The position numbers and the translations under genes were made by a program. Shown piece after piece: positions 22,161 through 36,543 of a DNA stretch of 64,000 bases. Positions within the stretch are counted from its first letter, which is position 1, and every line of letters begins with the position of its first letter. The stretch comes from Epiperipatus broadwayi (taxonomy: Eukaryota > Onychophora > Udeonychophora > Euonychophora > Peripatidae): the NCBI GenBank assembly GCA_028023455.1, contig JAQFVV010000027.1, positions 5,577,845-5,641,844 on the forward strand, in the 5' to 3' direction. Below the pieces are notes generated by a model. That model worked only from the letters and a program-made list of their open reading frames with translations. It searched no databases and was not told the origin of the DNA.

Positions 22161-25100
22161 TTTGCTGCAGTAAAAACTTAATTCAATGAACAACAAATAA
22201 TGCAGGAAAACTTGCTGGCATGTTTCTGATGATGTTACCTTTAACATTGGAAAGTACACCCTGAAGTTTTTCCAATCCATCAATATTAAATGGTAGCAAA
22301 AAAATATTTCTTTATCAGTCTTTCAGTATATGAATAAAAAAATCAAGTAGTTTAATCATTTGGGAGGTCATGCGATATCTAACCCTCAGAAGTAAGACTG
22401 AATTCTGATCAGTAACTTTTATCCCTTAGGTCCATTAAACTACCACTGTGTTCAAGAGTAATACAATAATCAAAAATGCAATAAAATGGTCACAGCAACC
22501 AGAAGCATTTTTTTTTTTAAAAAATGTTATTAATAAATAACAACATATGGATCTTTTTTTTAATACCAAAATCAGATGTTCCTTCTTTATTTAATTTGGA
22601 AACATCTTTGATTAAAAAAAATGTATTTCTTAGAAAGCAAAAACCATAATAACGGCATATACTGTATGACTTAACATTTTTTAGCAACTTAATGAAATAT
22701 CACTTCAATTGTGAGGCAAACTAATAGTACTAAACTGTGAAACTATATTAATAGTATGAAAAACTGAAATTATTTCAAAGCAAATTTAATGAGAAAATGA
22801 TTTCCTAGCATGACAGCTGAATTCAATGAAATGCGATAGTAGTAGCAAACTCAAAATTTTGAGTTGCTACCTGAAATGCTTTGCTCAATCTGCCATTGAA
22901 GTGCCCATATTTCACGCCAACTACCAAACAACTCAATCTACAATAACTTTATTTCAATCTTGAAAAATTGAGACTAAAAAATCACTTATCCAATCAATCT
23001 GGATTCTTTAATAGCAAATCTTTCAAAATATTTTCAGATTTAGTTTTTTTTTGAGGTGATTCAAACAGATAAAAAGTTAGATCTATCAGTTAAAGAATCC
23101 ACAATTTTATTCAATTTAAATGTATTGTATAAACAAACAGATGGGTTCACAACACATGTTAATCAAAAATAGCTATTTTACTTTACTCAGCAATGATGTA
23201 AATACTGTTTTCCAATATCTTATGTTTAAGAACAGTTTTAGAGACATTCACATCAAACTTGAATCATTTTTTTCATAACAAGCAAAAAAAATCTTAAATT
23301 ATTTTTTCATTATTTTGCTATTTTAAAAATAAAACAAACAAATTATGTGAGATTATTACTATCATCACATATATACACACGGAAATTCTAACAATTTTAA
23401 TAAACCCATAAATAAATCATGGCTACTTAATATATAACTATAAGAATATAAACTTATTCATAAAATAAAATACTCCAATATATTACCATAATATTTCCCA
23501 AATTAGATTCCTTAAGAACCTTTTTTTAACAAGTTTGTGAACACCCCCACTTTTTTCTCTTAGCAACAGATTGCCATATGTGAAAGTCAGCTTTGCATGG
23601 AAGTTTGTTAAAAAATGATTCCTCATAAATCTGACTTAACACATGCAGATTTAATTGCCTTCTAAGAAGTTTATTGCCAATTGAAATATATAATCAAATA
23701 TATTACAATTAATAGTAAACCTACGTTATGGAGCATTAAAGTCTGAAAACATTATGAAGATAATTCATAAGCCAGATAACCAAAGAATCATTTTTATTTG
23801 AACTGTAAATAATGTCCATCTTTCCTTACATCAATGCTTTTCTATTTTGTCAGAAGAAGATTAACCATTTATCTGACAAAATACTCAAAAGATGGGTGTT
23901 ATTTACAAGTTCAATTAAAAATGATTCTATGGGGATCTGGTTTGTTAATTATCCTAACAACAGTTTTTGGACTTGAATGTTCTGTGAATGTACTTGATAA
24001 GCCATAAAATTATTTTTGTGCTCATTGAAAATCACTACAATTTATAATATAGCTACAGAAATTATAATTAAAAGCTAATCAGCAAATATAATCACAATTT
24101 AAATGTAAATAGGTTTTACTTAATCACTTCTAACTCTTACACTGGATAAGAGGAGTACGTTCTGGCACTTTTATTATATATAAAACAGAATACCATACAT
24201 ACAATCATACAATATGTAAATTCTATTAAAATCTGGGGGGGGGGGGGCGGCTTTGGAAAAAATGTTTAAAAAAGCCTTCTTGGAAAAGATTATAAATCAA
24301 CAATTAGGAAATATAGATTTACATTATCAATGTGCATATATACAGAACAGACATATACCCATATATATTTTAACAACAATTTTAACATTATTCTGCCTCA
24401 TCACAATATTTGTATATGCAGATTCATAGCTACACACACAATTAGATGTCAACATTAAACTTATTCTCAATTAAGACTTTCATCACTAGAAACATTTATA
24501 AAGTATGCCAAACATTTTAGATTGTACACACCTAATTATGAATACCTTTAAACAAACAAAAGTTTCTACAGTAAAGCAGCAGCAGTCATAAGGAATCAAC
24601 ACCGAATAACAATTAGAAATATATAAATAAGTGTTAGTCAGAAATTGCTGAGATAATTTTCAAAAATAATTATTCATATCTTAATTGAACGATGATTAAT
24701 TTCTGCATGTAATAACTTATAAATAAAACAAAGAAATATTTCTAAAACATTATGTATGACTTGTTTAAGTATATGTAAATACATATTGTCATTCGCAAAT
24801 AATGATCAAAATGTAGGCAGACTAATTTGATGTTCAAAAAATACAGTAGACTACCATTACACTGAACACTTATAACTCAAAAATTAATTGTCTGAACAAA
24901 ATTGGAAAGTAGTGTTTTGATTTATTGTTTTAATTACTGCAACAGAAAAACTTTGCGCTGAAATAAATATAGACCTATTCTGGACTTTGAGGTGTCATAT
25001 TGTTATTAGTAAAAAAAATGGATGCAGTTTAGAAAAAAATATTTATATGGATACAAAATAATTTTTCATTGAGTTTAACTTTATAATGAGGCAAATAAGA

Positions 25101-25680
25101 TTTATTGTTGAAATTTGAAAAAATTCATCAATTCAAAAAGTTGTGGAAGAAGTAATTTCGGATTACTGGTTGCCTATGTAATACAGAGAACAAATGAATC
25201 AAAATAACCTATATAAGGTCTGATCAAAAAAATCCATTCCATGTTTTATACTTTTATTACACATAACAATAAAACAGTTAGTTTCACTAAGATAGGATCA
25301 TTATTTTTACAAATAAAAGATCTTTTGATCAGATCACATTTTGTAAGCTAATGACACCTAGTAGTAAGACTAAGTAGACCCCATTTTGATTTAATTAAAT
25401 AAAATCTCAGAAACAATTACAATAATTATATTAACATTTTTATTGTTTTCATATATATAATTAGTGCCAGTGTGAACTAAATCCTCGATTCTTGGATACA
25501 GTCTTTTTAATATAATCAATTTATGGTAATTCAATTTAACCATCTTCGAAGCCTTAAAACAAATTGTCCTGTTATTAGATGTCTTGTGAGTATGTATGAT
25601 ATGAAAGTAAAAACCAGTATACAATAAGTGATACACTCTGCCACAACTGGCCAGAATTGCAAGGAAAAGAATTTTAGCTG
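22161..25680. other. AT-rich stretch, nothing recognised
   Basis: No gene seen. Contains a run of 13 G at about 24235-24247. The rest is AT-rich single-copy-looking DNA within the probable first intron. Confidence 0.4.
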
Positions 25681-25689
25681 AAGGAATTT

Positions 25690-25870
25690 ATCTTTATCAG
25701 AATTGTCAAAGCTATATGATCTGCTGTGATTCTCTATGGATGTGAAAGGTGGTTACTGAAAAAGAAAATTATTGATGCTTTGAAACTGAGGTATTGGTGA
25801 AAACTTTTGAGAATTTAATGAACAGCAAAGCACAAGCAGAGACTTAATCAGATTATATCCGAACAGTTAT
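25690..25870 (+). pseudogene. Relic of a LINE reverse-transcriptase tail (family different from the RTE copies)
   Basis: On the plus strand, shifting frames give VILYGCERWLLKKKIIDALK then a tryptophan- and leucine-rich stretch and TAKHKQRLNQ. This matches the usual LINE tail pattern YGCESWTLKK...IDAFExW...TA. Frameshifts and stops are present. It lies just upstream of RTE copy D, but on the opposite strand. Confidence 0.5.
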
Positions 25871-26011
25871 GTCTAGAAGTATAAGTGATCAGACTGCTAT
25901 GTAATAATGGATGATCATTCGCTGTCATAAAAGGTGAATTACTTAAGGTCTAAATGAACTAATCTGTGAAGTAAAATTAGATAAATCATAAGTTGAACTT
26001 ATCTTGCGATC

Positions 26012-27455
26012 ATGATCATCATCAAACATTATCAGTCCACTGCAGGATGAAGATCTCTTCAAGTTCAATCCATCTCCGATCTTTATCTTCTCTTCTCCAC
26101 ATCACCCCTGCACACTTTATTTCATCCAACCATCTCACATCTGGCCCCTTTCTGGGTCTTTTACAACCTCTTGGAATCCTGTTTAAGATTTAAATTGTCC
26201 ATCTATTATCATCTCTTCTAGCAATATGTCCACTCCAACTCCAGTCTTAATTTTTTCAATGAAGTCAGTAACATCTGTTTGTTCTCTTATCCATATACAG
26301 TATTGCATTTTCGATCTCTTCTTGTTACTCCCAACATGCATCTCTCCAACTTTTTTGAGTGGTCTGAAGTCTCTGTATTGCTCTTCTACTAAGTGTCCAA
26401 GTCTCAGATCCATAAGTAAGAACTGGTAAAACACTTTTATTAAAAACCTTCCTTTTCAAACACATAGGCATATTTTCTTTTAGTATCAAGTTATTTCTAC
26501 CAAAAGCACTCCAACCAAGTTTAATTCTATGATTAATTTCATCCATTATGTTTCCATCTGGATTAATAATCTGACCAGGGTATTTGTAACTGTTAACTTC
26601 TAATTCATCATAATCAATCTTTATTTTCACATTTTGAGAAAATCCACTGAACATTACTTTAGTCTTTTTAACATTTATCTTTAGTCCCACTTTCCTACTT
26701 TCATCTGATAACTCCTGCAACATTTCCTGCAGCTTTAAAGCATTATTTGCAAAAACAACTATATTTCCATTTACTTTCACTCCTACTTCACATTTTAATC
26801 CACAAAATACATCTTGCAGTACTGTTGTAAAAAGATTTGGAGATATGGAGTCACCCTGTCTTACACCTTTCTCAATGTTGACTTTCCTAGTATCATTATG
26901 TAATCTAATTGTTGTTGTGCATTTTTATAAATGTTCTTTAAAATATGACAATACCCTGGATCTATACCTTGATTATCCAATGCTTTAATCACTGAAGAAA
27001 TGTTTATAGAATCAAATGCTTTTTCAAAATATACAAATCCAAAGCCTAATGACAACTCATATTCATTTGTCCTTTCTATAACTTATCTCAATACCTGGAT
27101 ATGGTCTACTGTACTAAAACCACTTTTAAATCCAGCTTGTTCTCTTGGTTGGTGGAAATCCAATGTTCCCTGTAAAGGAGTTGTAATTATCTTGGTAAAA
27201 ATTTTGTATAAAACTTATAAAAGGCTGATAGGTCTGTAATTTCTAATATCTTCTTTATCACCTTTTTAAAATATTAATATTAAGACTGCATTCTTCCAAT
27301 CATCTGGTACATCTTTATCATTTAGACATTTGGTATATAACTTTGCTAAAAAAAAATTTCTATTTCTTCACCTGCTTCTTTTAAAATATCAATTATAATT
27401 CCATCATTACCTGAAGCCTTTCCTTTCTTCATAAATTTAATTGCATGTCTCAGTT
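26012..27455 (-). mobile_element. RTE-clade LINE copy D, 5'-truncated
   Basis: A minus-strand copy with the same 3' end as copies A and E (ATCATC run at about 26016, then CCACTGCAGGATGAAG). It covers the RT domain from KGKASGNDGI near 27410 to the 3' end. FVYFEKAFDS (near 27020) and LTYGSETWTLSRR remain readable. The segment holding the FADD catalytic box is deleted near 26760, where the open frame runs from KVNG directly into FANNAL. Several frameshifts occur (for example near 26430, 26940 and 27180). It ends abruptly near 27455. Confidence 0.9.
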
Positions 27456-27954
27456 CTTGCAATACCGCACTGAAAATACTTTTATTGAAAACTTTGATTT
27501 TTACAATATCTTGTGATTCTACAGCAAACCTTACTTTTAGAAATATTTCAATATTTTGCCTAAATGTAGCTCTCTGTAACATTTTGTCAGCTATAAGATA
27601 ATTTCCATAATGTCAACAGTCTCCCTCCATCAAATTCTGTTATTGGCCAAGTGTTCCTAATGTCCAATCCAATGAAGATGTGATTTTACAGCATTAAATT
27701 ATACTAGTATATTCAGCACCATGTATTGTAATCTCATTTTTTAAAATGTTGCAGAGCATCTGCAAATAAAAAAAATTCTAATGTCATTATATTATATTGA
27801 CAGGAAGTCTATATCATACATCCATATAATGAATTGGTCAGAATAATAGTTCTATTTTAACTGAAATAATTTTATTACTCTTGATAAAATATTTATTAAA
27901 TGAAGCAGCAGCAAAATGGAGTCTATGTTGTATCCTATTTTCCAAGTAAAACCA

Positions 27955-28475
27955 CTAAACATCACATGATCACCATCTCTTATACTAGCACATAATTGTT
28001 ATTAAACGATGTGCTAGTATAAGAGATGGTGATCATGTGATGTTTAGTGGTTTAACACCAATCCTGCCTGACAGAATAGTGGTGGCTATAATTGTTTAAG
28101 AGCCAAAGACACCAAAATGTATGGGTGCTGAACTGAGTTCAGACCCATATGACTATATAAGCTATTGAGCTTAAATTGAAAATATTGTGTTTTCAATTTC
28201 ATTCCAGAGTTTTGTAGTTAAGTAGAGATTAAAGGTGGCTGCTGAAGGGTTGCATTAGATCCTAAGATCTAGGTGCAGTGCTCTCAGATCCAAGGCTCCT
28301 CACTGACGAAGGTCACAAGCCAGAGAAACTAGTCTGGGGATATTGGATGAGTAGGCACTAGATAGGGATTTTATGCACAAGCCTTCTGGCATCCATTGAT
28401 TACTCTGGTTGGCACAGGGTGGTACTACTGTATGGAGAGCTTTGCCTTGTTTAATTTCCAAGTAAGTCTTTCTGC
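27955..28475. repeat. FB-A family element, solo arm with terminal hairpin
   Basis: Starts with an inverted repeat (CATCACATGATCACCATCTC at 27960 and its complement ending about 28042), then one full FB-A arm: GTGGTTTAACACCAATCC, ATAGTGGTGGCTATA, ATATGACTATATAAGC, GGTGGCTGCTG, CCTCACTGACGAAGG, GGATATTGGATGAGTAGGCA, and an end at TGGTACTACTGTATGGAGAG. No coding capacity. Confidence 0.8.
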
Positions 28476-28499
28476 TTAAAAAGCTATAAAAATATTAAA

Positions 28500-31400
28500 C
28501 TGGCTCACGTTTCAAAAGTGATTACTATACCAAAGTATCCTGTAGATAACACAATTATAAACTTACTTTAAATTTAGGAACCAAGAAGATAAAATTCTTG
28601 TTTTCACTCCTACAAATAAACATTAGTTCACAACCAATTTCAAACTTTGCCATAAAGTTGTTCATTCATTAGATCAAATGCTGTATCCGTAAAAATATAA
28701 ATTAATCATTCCTTTGTTCCTGGATTGCCATAAGTCTATAATACTTCTCGAGACTCTAAACTATACTGAGTTTCTGGTATCTGTTCATCAATGACCAGAT
28801 GCAAACAATTTAATAAAATTCTACAATGTATTTTTGCACCATACTTCTAAACTTCTCCAGGGATTACATCAGAACTTGCAATCTTTTAATACCTTTGATC
28901 GTGGATACATCCAAAATCCTTTATGTGCAATTTTTCTTCTTAAACTAAATATTCGCGCTAATTAATTTGTTTGCAAAAATCAATAACAGCAGACTGTTTG
29001 AGTTTACAGAACTAATTCTATTATTTTCAATAACTTTAGGTCAAAGTTTACACCAACAAAGTTTCTTATCACATTGTCGTCTTTATAACCAGTTTATATT
29101 TAAAACAACACAGAATTAAATATTTTGGTTCTATTCAACTTTGAATCACATGTAAATGTAGTAATTAGTAAATGGCTTCAACAACAATGGAAGATATTGG
29201 TTAATATTTTTGAATGTGGCAAAAGCCTTTGAAGAGCATGTGTTTATTTCATATATATTCTTCATTAAAAACAGAGGAATGTTCATTGTCTGAAGGTCAA
29301 AGGTAATCATTTTAGTATCACAAATATTAAATAAATTGAACAGCATAATAGATACAATCATTTAACAGTCAAATTTAAGCTTTTGCATAGTCGTTTATGA
29401 TGCTTAATGGAAATGTTTACAACATTTTGCTAATATGAATTGAATTTTTAGAACTTTTGAAATGACTCCTTTCATCATCAATATACATATTGATCATTAA
29501 TCTTACCCACTAATTGTTATCCTTTTTCTTTTGCAAATGTGCCTATATATACATTAACGCTTGTTTATTCATTCTACAATCATTCAAATTTAAAAATTGC
29601 AAACAAAATTATACATTTATTTAATATTTAAATATATGATCAGAAAAAAACTCAAATCCTGTTCATATGTTGATTTTACACTTAATATGGAATCTAAATT
29701 ATAATATCCTAATATTTAAATTTTAATAGAATAATCGTTGATTACAAATAATTAAACTATCTGTTCTATTATTATGAATATTGTAATTTGATTGTTTGGT
29801 GGTTTTTCATTAAAATGCAGATTTTGAGTCGGCATTAATAATAATAAGCGAAGAGTTTCTTCCTCAGAAGTTCCTAACAAGTTCAAGCACTAGAAGTTAC
29901 AGCAGAGTCAATATCATAACCCTTGGACCACAGAGTTTGCCCAAACTGCAGAATTAAACATGCTATCAAAAAACTTAGAATACTTTCATTTCAACTGCAA
30001 TTTTATAAATATAAATCAGCTTTTTTTCATTTACTTTAGCCATTTATAGGCAAAATTAAACAATTATTACATAAATACCTATTTTAGAAACAAATCAAAT
30101 AAACAATCATAGAAAAAACAATAATCATGTAAAAGTAACAAAAACTGTTATCTTCACTATAAATTATCACGCTTGTGGTAAATTTATGCAATGGAAATAG
30201 CACGATAATGAGGAACATATATTGCAAAAACCATAAACGAATTTATACCTTGAAATTTCCAGATAAATTTCAATTAGATGTTTTGATATTAATGATGTTA
30301 GGAACACGCTGGAATTGATATAAATTATATCGCAATTATCTTTTAAAAATGACACTATTTTATAAGTATAAGATTAAAAACAGGAAATACACTATTAATA
30401 AATTGATGAGACTAGAGCAAAAAAATTTTCAAATGTCTTTTATTGGATAAAAAAATTAATAAAGGAAAATCTGAACCATTGCACAAGAAAAAGTAGAATA
30501 TAAAATTATTGAGAAAAGATAAAAAAACATCAATTCTGTAAAAAGTGGAAGCATATATAAAAGGATTAATAATGAACTGACATATAAAACAGATAATGGG
30601 TTACAATATAGGGAGACAGTGGAATTGCAAATATTAAGGAAGGTTTTAAAATCACTTCCAATTAAAAATAGCCTACGATTAAAGTGAAGCACATGTTGAT
30701 GTATGTACTATCAAACACCATTGGGCATGATTTACCTAATTTACAATTGGTAAAAAAAAATTTACATAAACATTCTCATAATGAGTCAATTCAATAAGAT
30801 TCTTAATTTTAATTTAATAATCATTATTAAAATTCTCTTAAAAAATTATTTTACAGAAATAGAACTAAGTTAAATAACTTATTGTTCATTAAAATTTTCC
30901 TTTCACACCTGTTAAGACTACAAACAAAATTCCTGTTTCAATGTTCAAGAAAATATAATTTTTGAATTAGTAAAGACTGACTTAACATGAAAAGACTGGA
31001 TTGATGAAAATTTTTAACATTTCAAAAATCCATAGATATTGGCTGATAATTCCTTTAGTTAAACTGTCTAAATTTAGCTTTTGCCCTCCTCAGACTGCCA
31101 CAAACATAATTACGCAGTTTTTAAACCAAATCTCAAAACTTTAAGTATAATAACTATTAAATCAACTTAAATTTCACTAACATCCTATATAAAATAATCC
31201 AGGAAGTTGAACCCGGAACAGGAACTTATATCAAGTTATAGAAAATAGACTAAAAATTATAACACAACTAGAAAAAAAATTAAAATTTATTTTATTTGAT
31301 AATCTCTAAAACAATTTACCAAAATGGTGTGATCAATTTCTAAATAAATGTGTGTGCTCACAATAAAAAGTAAAATAAAATAAAATAGTAGATTGATCAA

Positions 31401-34400
31401 ATATTCCTAATCAAATACTATATCAAATCAAATAATAACCATTTGCACAAAACATATGCTTGATATAATAATAAAAAAAAAATTGTGACATCTCATGTAA
31501 ATTAACTAAAGCATATCTCAATAGATAGGACACGGGTTAATTACAAGGGAAACAGAAAATTTTCATGATTGGTAATTTCTCACAAATCCATATATTAGTT
31601 TCATGTTGCGTTCATTCCTGTGATAATTGTTTGAACAATTTTAATATAAGACTAGTATAAAAGTTTTAGACGGCTGTTGCCTTATACAAAAAAATCCACT
31701 AACAAACTCAAAAACAATTATTAAAGATTGTAATGTGCTTTCACTATCAAATGCTACAATTCAACAAGCTGAAAGTGTTTTGAGAAATTTTACGAAAAAA
31801 TATTTATGGGACTTTATCATATCAACTATTCGAAGAACTTGGAATGTTGTAAAATTAATATATTTGCCTGCTGTACTAAGACCAAGATTCAAATCCAAGA
31901 GAAGAATAAACATATTTTCAGATACTTGAAGACTTTCCAAATAAGCATTCGACTTTTTTTAAGTAACAAAACCATTATCATCGCCATACAATAATAGTTA
32001 GTAAATAAATATACATTTAAAGATTTAAAACCAGGTTAGACATTATATGTTTGCACACAAACAATAGAGAAAAAAAATTAATATCCCAGTGGTGAGATAA
32101 GTACGATTACTTTTCAAATCAATAACGACCAAAATGAGTTGCAGAAATATACTGAACGACCAGTGCCAGAGAAGATATAATAATCCACATTTGAACCCTC
32201 AATTATTAAGTTAAAGATGGAATGCTGGGAAAAGATCAGATCTAACAACTTTTCATAGGTTACATTAAGACTGCCTGCCACATTTGTTCTACTATTAATC
32301 AGATAATCTGAGAATAGAATAGCATTTGCCACCATGGCTTGTTCTGACATGTTATACATATAAAAAACAAAATTTTCGAAGTTCAACTCAGTTCTACACT
32401 CTTCACAATTATCTAAGAAATCACTTTTAATGTAATCCTGAATTTATGTTCATACTTATTTCAAGATATCAATTAAAAACTTAAGCAAATTACCTTACAA
32501 AAGTGTATAAATGGTATAAAATTGTTGGCCATTTACTTTGCAACACGGGGTAGTTCAATAACAGACTGAATCAAATCTAAAAACTGCTTTTGGTTTATAA
32601 ATATTTTTTAATTTTAAGGACAACATTGGAAATATTAGTCTATTTATATGCCACATTTTTGTACAGAATATAAAGTTAGTTGCTTGGGAGGATGTGATGT
32701 TCAGGCATCAGATATAAGCAGACTAAATGTCAATCTTTGATTTCAAAATATAGCTACCAGTCAAAGCAACACAAGGCTTATATTACAAAAATATAACTCC
32801 TTTTCAACTAGTCGGTTTTTTACGGATTGTTAATCAATACTTTTCATACATATATTTACGTTTTTGGTATCTCAATAACATCAATATAAGATTGTTAAAA
32901 ATAAGATTCAGTCTTTATTCTCTTTATGCTCAATAGTAATTTTAAAACAATTTACGCTATATTTAAATCATGCTAATATACAATTTCCACGCTTTATCAT
33001 CAGTAAATGAAAACTTATAGCTATTGAAAGCATAAAGAAAAGGCAATTCATTCTATTCTTTATCATTTACAGACATATGAATGTCATTTATACATAGTTT
33101 ACAGAATTGCTATTATTCTTGTTTAAATTTTATACATTAACAAAGTGTTAAAAACCTATTCTGCTTGTATTAAAATTTTAAAAACACTACACTCTTCCTT
33201 TTGCAAAGCTCAATTTGACAGGAGCTTATTATGAAAATCTGAAATGACTACTAAGCAGACAAAACTTTAACAGGAAATAAAATGCAGTATTGTCGAAAGT
33301 GCATCAGTAGAAATGTAATTTTCTAAAAAGATAAGTATATTCATTTTTATTTGAGGATTTCAATCTCCTGGGAATTAGATACTGTGATCACACACATTAT
33401 ATACAGAATAATAAAATTCAGCAAAATCTATTAATTTAATTAATATAAATATTAAAAAATCACCAGTTAGTTTTTCAAGAAATCATGTGACATTTGAGAA
33501 CCAAAAATGAAAGGTCATGTTCAATCCAAAAACCTTTACATCTTGAGCCCATCTTTATAGCAATATGCTGAACTGCTCAGGACAATTTGAAAATGGAGTC
33601 AAATAAATTACTCTTAGATGCACAGGACAAACTTATATTTTTCCAGAACAATTTAATGACTTTTTTTTTTTCTATAAAAAATAAATACTGTTAACATTTA
33701 CATCATATGATCCTCTTACATGATTATTCATAAACTTGCAAAAGCAATTATCACCAGCCTATCAAAGAGCCATCTATTGTAAGCTTAAATAAATAATGGA
33801 CACAAAATGGTAGTGCTATAAAATTATGATCTTCAGAGAGGTTTCTGGCATTTGAATTCTTCAATGAAGATTAGGGTTCAAAGCTGGAACTAAAACACTT
33901 ATGTATCTAAGAGTCGCATTTACTCTTTTAAACAATACAAGCTAATAATCTAAAATTTGAACAAGCCTAAGGTTTTAAAACCAGGATAACTCCATTACAT
34001 ACTTATATGAATCTGATACCAGGTAACATGTTGTTGCTACTAATCTTTCTAGCCAAAAGGCAGGTTAAAATATACAGAACTAAGCATAACTTACAAGTGA
34101 ATTAGCCTGCGTTTAAACCTTAGTTGCTTTTTATTCAAGTTTCAGATTATTAGCTTGTAAATACAAAGGAGAAAAAGGTAGTTGCTATAGTCATTTGCTC
34201 CAGATATCAAATTCAATTTTCAATGACAAAGACAAAAGCCAAAAAACCGGATCTAGAGATGAGAATTATGTAGTGATTTTATACCATCTGATGTCTACAT
34301 ATTACCCAAGCTTACAATAAAATGGATTTAAAATAAGGTGATCATTCATTTAAATAAAAAAAATGTTCACATAATTGCTTTTATATATATAGAGTGTGAT

Positions 34401-35650
34401 ATTAGGAAACTAAGATGAATTACAAATTTCATTTCAAATTAAGCAAATTCTTAGACAAACTATTTTTTTTTTCTCTATCCCTCAGGAAATTGTTTAAACA
34501 ACTTCCTGATGAAAAATTAAAAAAAAAAAGTCAAGATGCTAATGGAGTAAAAAACTGAAATAAGAAACTATTTTAAAATACTTTTATAACATGCCACAAG
34601 ATCCAAATCTAGGTGGAACTTGTTGATTTGACTAGACAGCTGAAAATATTGCAAGCAAGCTTATCTTTTTAAGTCACCTGTAGCTAATCCACCGAAACTA
34701 ATTTGAGGCAAAGAATTGTTAAAATAAGTTTGGATGTAGCTTTATTCATAAATATCTGGTTTTTTAAAAAAGGAAAATGAACAAAGAAGAAAAGCATAAT
34801 TATTCACACATCAATTTTTGATATCTATCTCTTTCCTTTGGTCTCCAATTCAGAGTCATAGAAATACATGTTCAAACTATGCATCCTCCATTTTTCACTT
34901 GGATTTGTTTGTCATTTAGTTCCAATGCTTTATTCGATTTTATCTGAATTGATATTTTTATTTTATTAAGACTACTAATATTAACATTCCCCCGCCACCC
35001 CCTTTCGTCTCACTCTCCTTCCTCTCTTATAATTCAGAAATGCAAAAACTACTTGTTTAGTTTCTTTTTTCCCCACTATGAGAAAGGTTAAAGGAAGATG
35101 TTTGTACTTTCTATTAAAAATCATATTAATTGAGATTTTTCTTTCACTCTCAACTTTTCTATTAATTTAACATTTTTATAAATAAGTAAAATTATAAGCA
35201 AATAAAAATCCCTTTTTAAAAACTTTTTATAATAAATGAAGATTATTTACTTTAAAAAAAAAAAAAAAGTTTAGTGAACTTTATTAATTAATATCAACTT
35301 TAATTTTTTAAACATTAGTAATCGCTACTTTATGAATATAGAGATGCAGCTGTTTTGTAAATAGTAAGAGAATAATGTTTTAAATTATAATAACTAAGTT
35401 ATTTAAGCTAATGGCTAAATTTTAATTTATATGTACTGCATTTCAGTAAATGATCGTTAAATTGAATTTATTTATCATTTTTAATATATTTGTATTCTAC
35501 TGTTTGATATATCTTATTTTTTCTCTGCCCTCAAAAAACGATCAGTTTTTTTTAATTAATGATAGACATAGAAGTCTAACAGATACTAATAATATTTTTA
35601 AAATGGATAAACTAATTTAGTAATAATTTTTATCAGTCATTTATTAGACT
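28500..35650. other. Long AT-rich intronic stretch without recognised genes
   Basis: No exon, RNA gene or recent mobile element is recognised. The small open frames here (for example 31735-31929, 32114-32386) show no known motif and look like chance. A dispersed-repeat match lies at 29855-29960. Confidence 0.45.
29855..29960. repeat. Dispersed repeat, copy 1 (partner at 45860-45965)
   Basis: Shares with 45860-45965 the ordered blocks AAGTTC(A/G)AGCAC(T/C)AGAAGT, CAGAG, and a CTTGGACCACAGAGTTTG-like segment matching CTTGAATTCCAAAGTTCACC. Class unknown; possibly a short interspersed element. Confidence 0.4.
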
Positions 35651-35659
35651 GCAGATTCT

Positions 35660-36250
35660 CCACTTAATGAATATTTCTGTAGTGTAATTTTCATTAAAAT
35701 ATTCTCACTCAAGATAGAGGACTGGTTTTTATCCATTTTTAACACCTTGTGGAGGGGTGTAATCATAAACACATGACCAAAGATGTGGAAAAAAATCTAT
35801 GATCTCCAAGATAAACATTTCATGCTGAACCAGCACTCATCCATTGGCCCAGATCACAATCTCGTACACATATGTTTATCATTGTTCAGTATATATAGAT
35901 AGACAATTACTACAATTTAATTGATATGTCAAACTTACTACCCTGGGGGTTGTGTAAGGGTTCTGAGGGCAATAAGTATGATATATCAATTAAATTGTAG
36001 TAATTGGCTATCTATATATACTGAACAATGATAAAGATATGTGTGAGAGATTGCGATTTGGGCCAACTGATGAGTGCTGGATCAGCATGAAATGTGCATC
36101 TTGGGAATCATACATCTTATTCACATCTTTGGTCGTATGTTTATGGTTATACCTCTTTACAGGATGTTAAAAATGGATAGAAACCCGTTCCTCCTTTGCA
36201 TGAGTGGTGTAATGAAGATTATACTACTGAAATATTATTCATTAAGTAGA
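35660..36250. repeat. Fold-back element of a second family (FB-B), about 590 bases
   Basis: The left arm (TTTTTATCCATTTTTAACA, TTTCATGCTGAACCAGCACT, TACTACAATTTAATTGATAT) is repeated inverted on the right (ATATCAATTAAATTGTAGTA at 35982, GTGCTGGATCAGCATGAAAT, GTTAAAAATGGATAGAAACC). Outer ends share TTAATGAATA. Arms are about 270 bases with a short centre near 35955. The same family recurs at 54310-54733. Confidence 0.8.
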
Positions 36251-36379
36251 TAAGCTAGTGGTTTTAATTAAAATAAAGCACTTCATTAATCACAATTGAT
36301 TCCAGAAATATAGCATGATGATTGAATCCATAATAAATAAGTATATTCTTATTTTTCTCCTTTTACTTTCTTTGCATTT

Positions 36380-36543
36380 TTTCATATATATATATATTGC
36401 TTATAATAACTCCCCTCATATACACTTTAATGCAAATTTCTTTATTTTCCTGACAGTTTTGACTGTCCTGCAGAAATCATAAAAAAAAATTTTTGTATTG
36501 AAGTGTATATGAGGGGAGTTATTATAAGCAATATATATGAAAT
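36380..36543. repeat. Short fold-back (MITE-like) element with near-perfect arms
   Basis: The stretch at about 36397-36428 (GCTTATAATAACTCCCCTCA then TATACACTT) is repeated inverted without mismatch at 36502-36532, flanked on both sides by TTCATATATAT/ATATATATGAA. The centre is about 70 bases. The tight match suggests recent mobility. Confidence 0.75.

Noticed and set aside
24235-24247. Run of 13 G as a possible quadruplex or regulatory tract
   Set aside because: A lone homopolymer in non-coding DNA, similar to other C/G runs here (16011, 55277); no flanking signal.
27955-28475. Small frames inside FB-A copies containing a DGDHVMFSGL-like phrase, for example 60030-60221
   Set aside because: The phrase recurs because the repeat recurs. 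Frames are not kept between copies, so no protein is implied.
31735-31994. Two overlapping plus-strand frames of about 62-64 codons
   Set aside because: No known motif, no splice context and composition typical of the background; judged chance.
32114-32386. 90-codon minus-strand frame
   Set aside because: No recognisable domain or neighbouring exon. One such frame is expected by chance in 64 kb of this composition.
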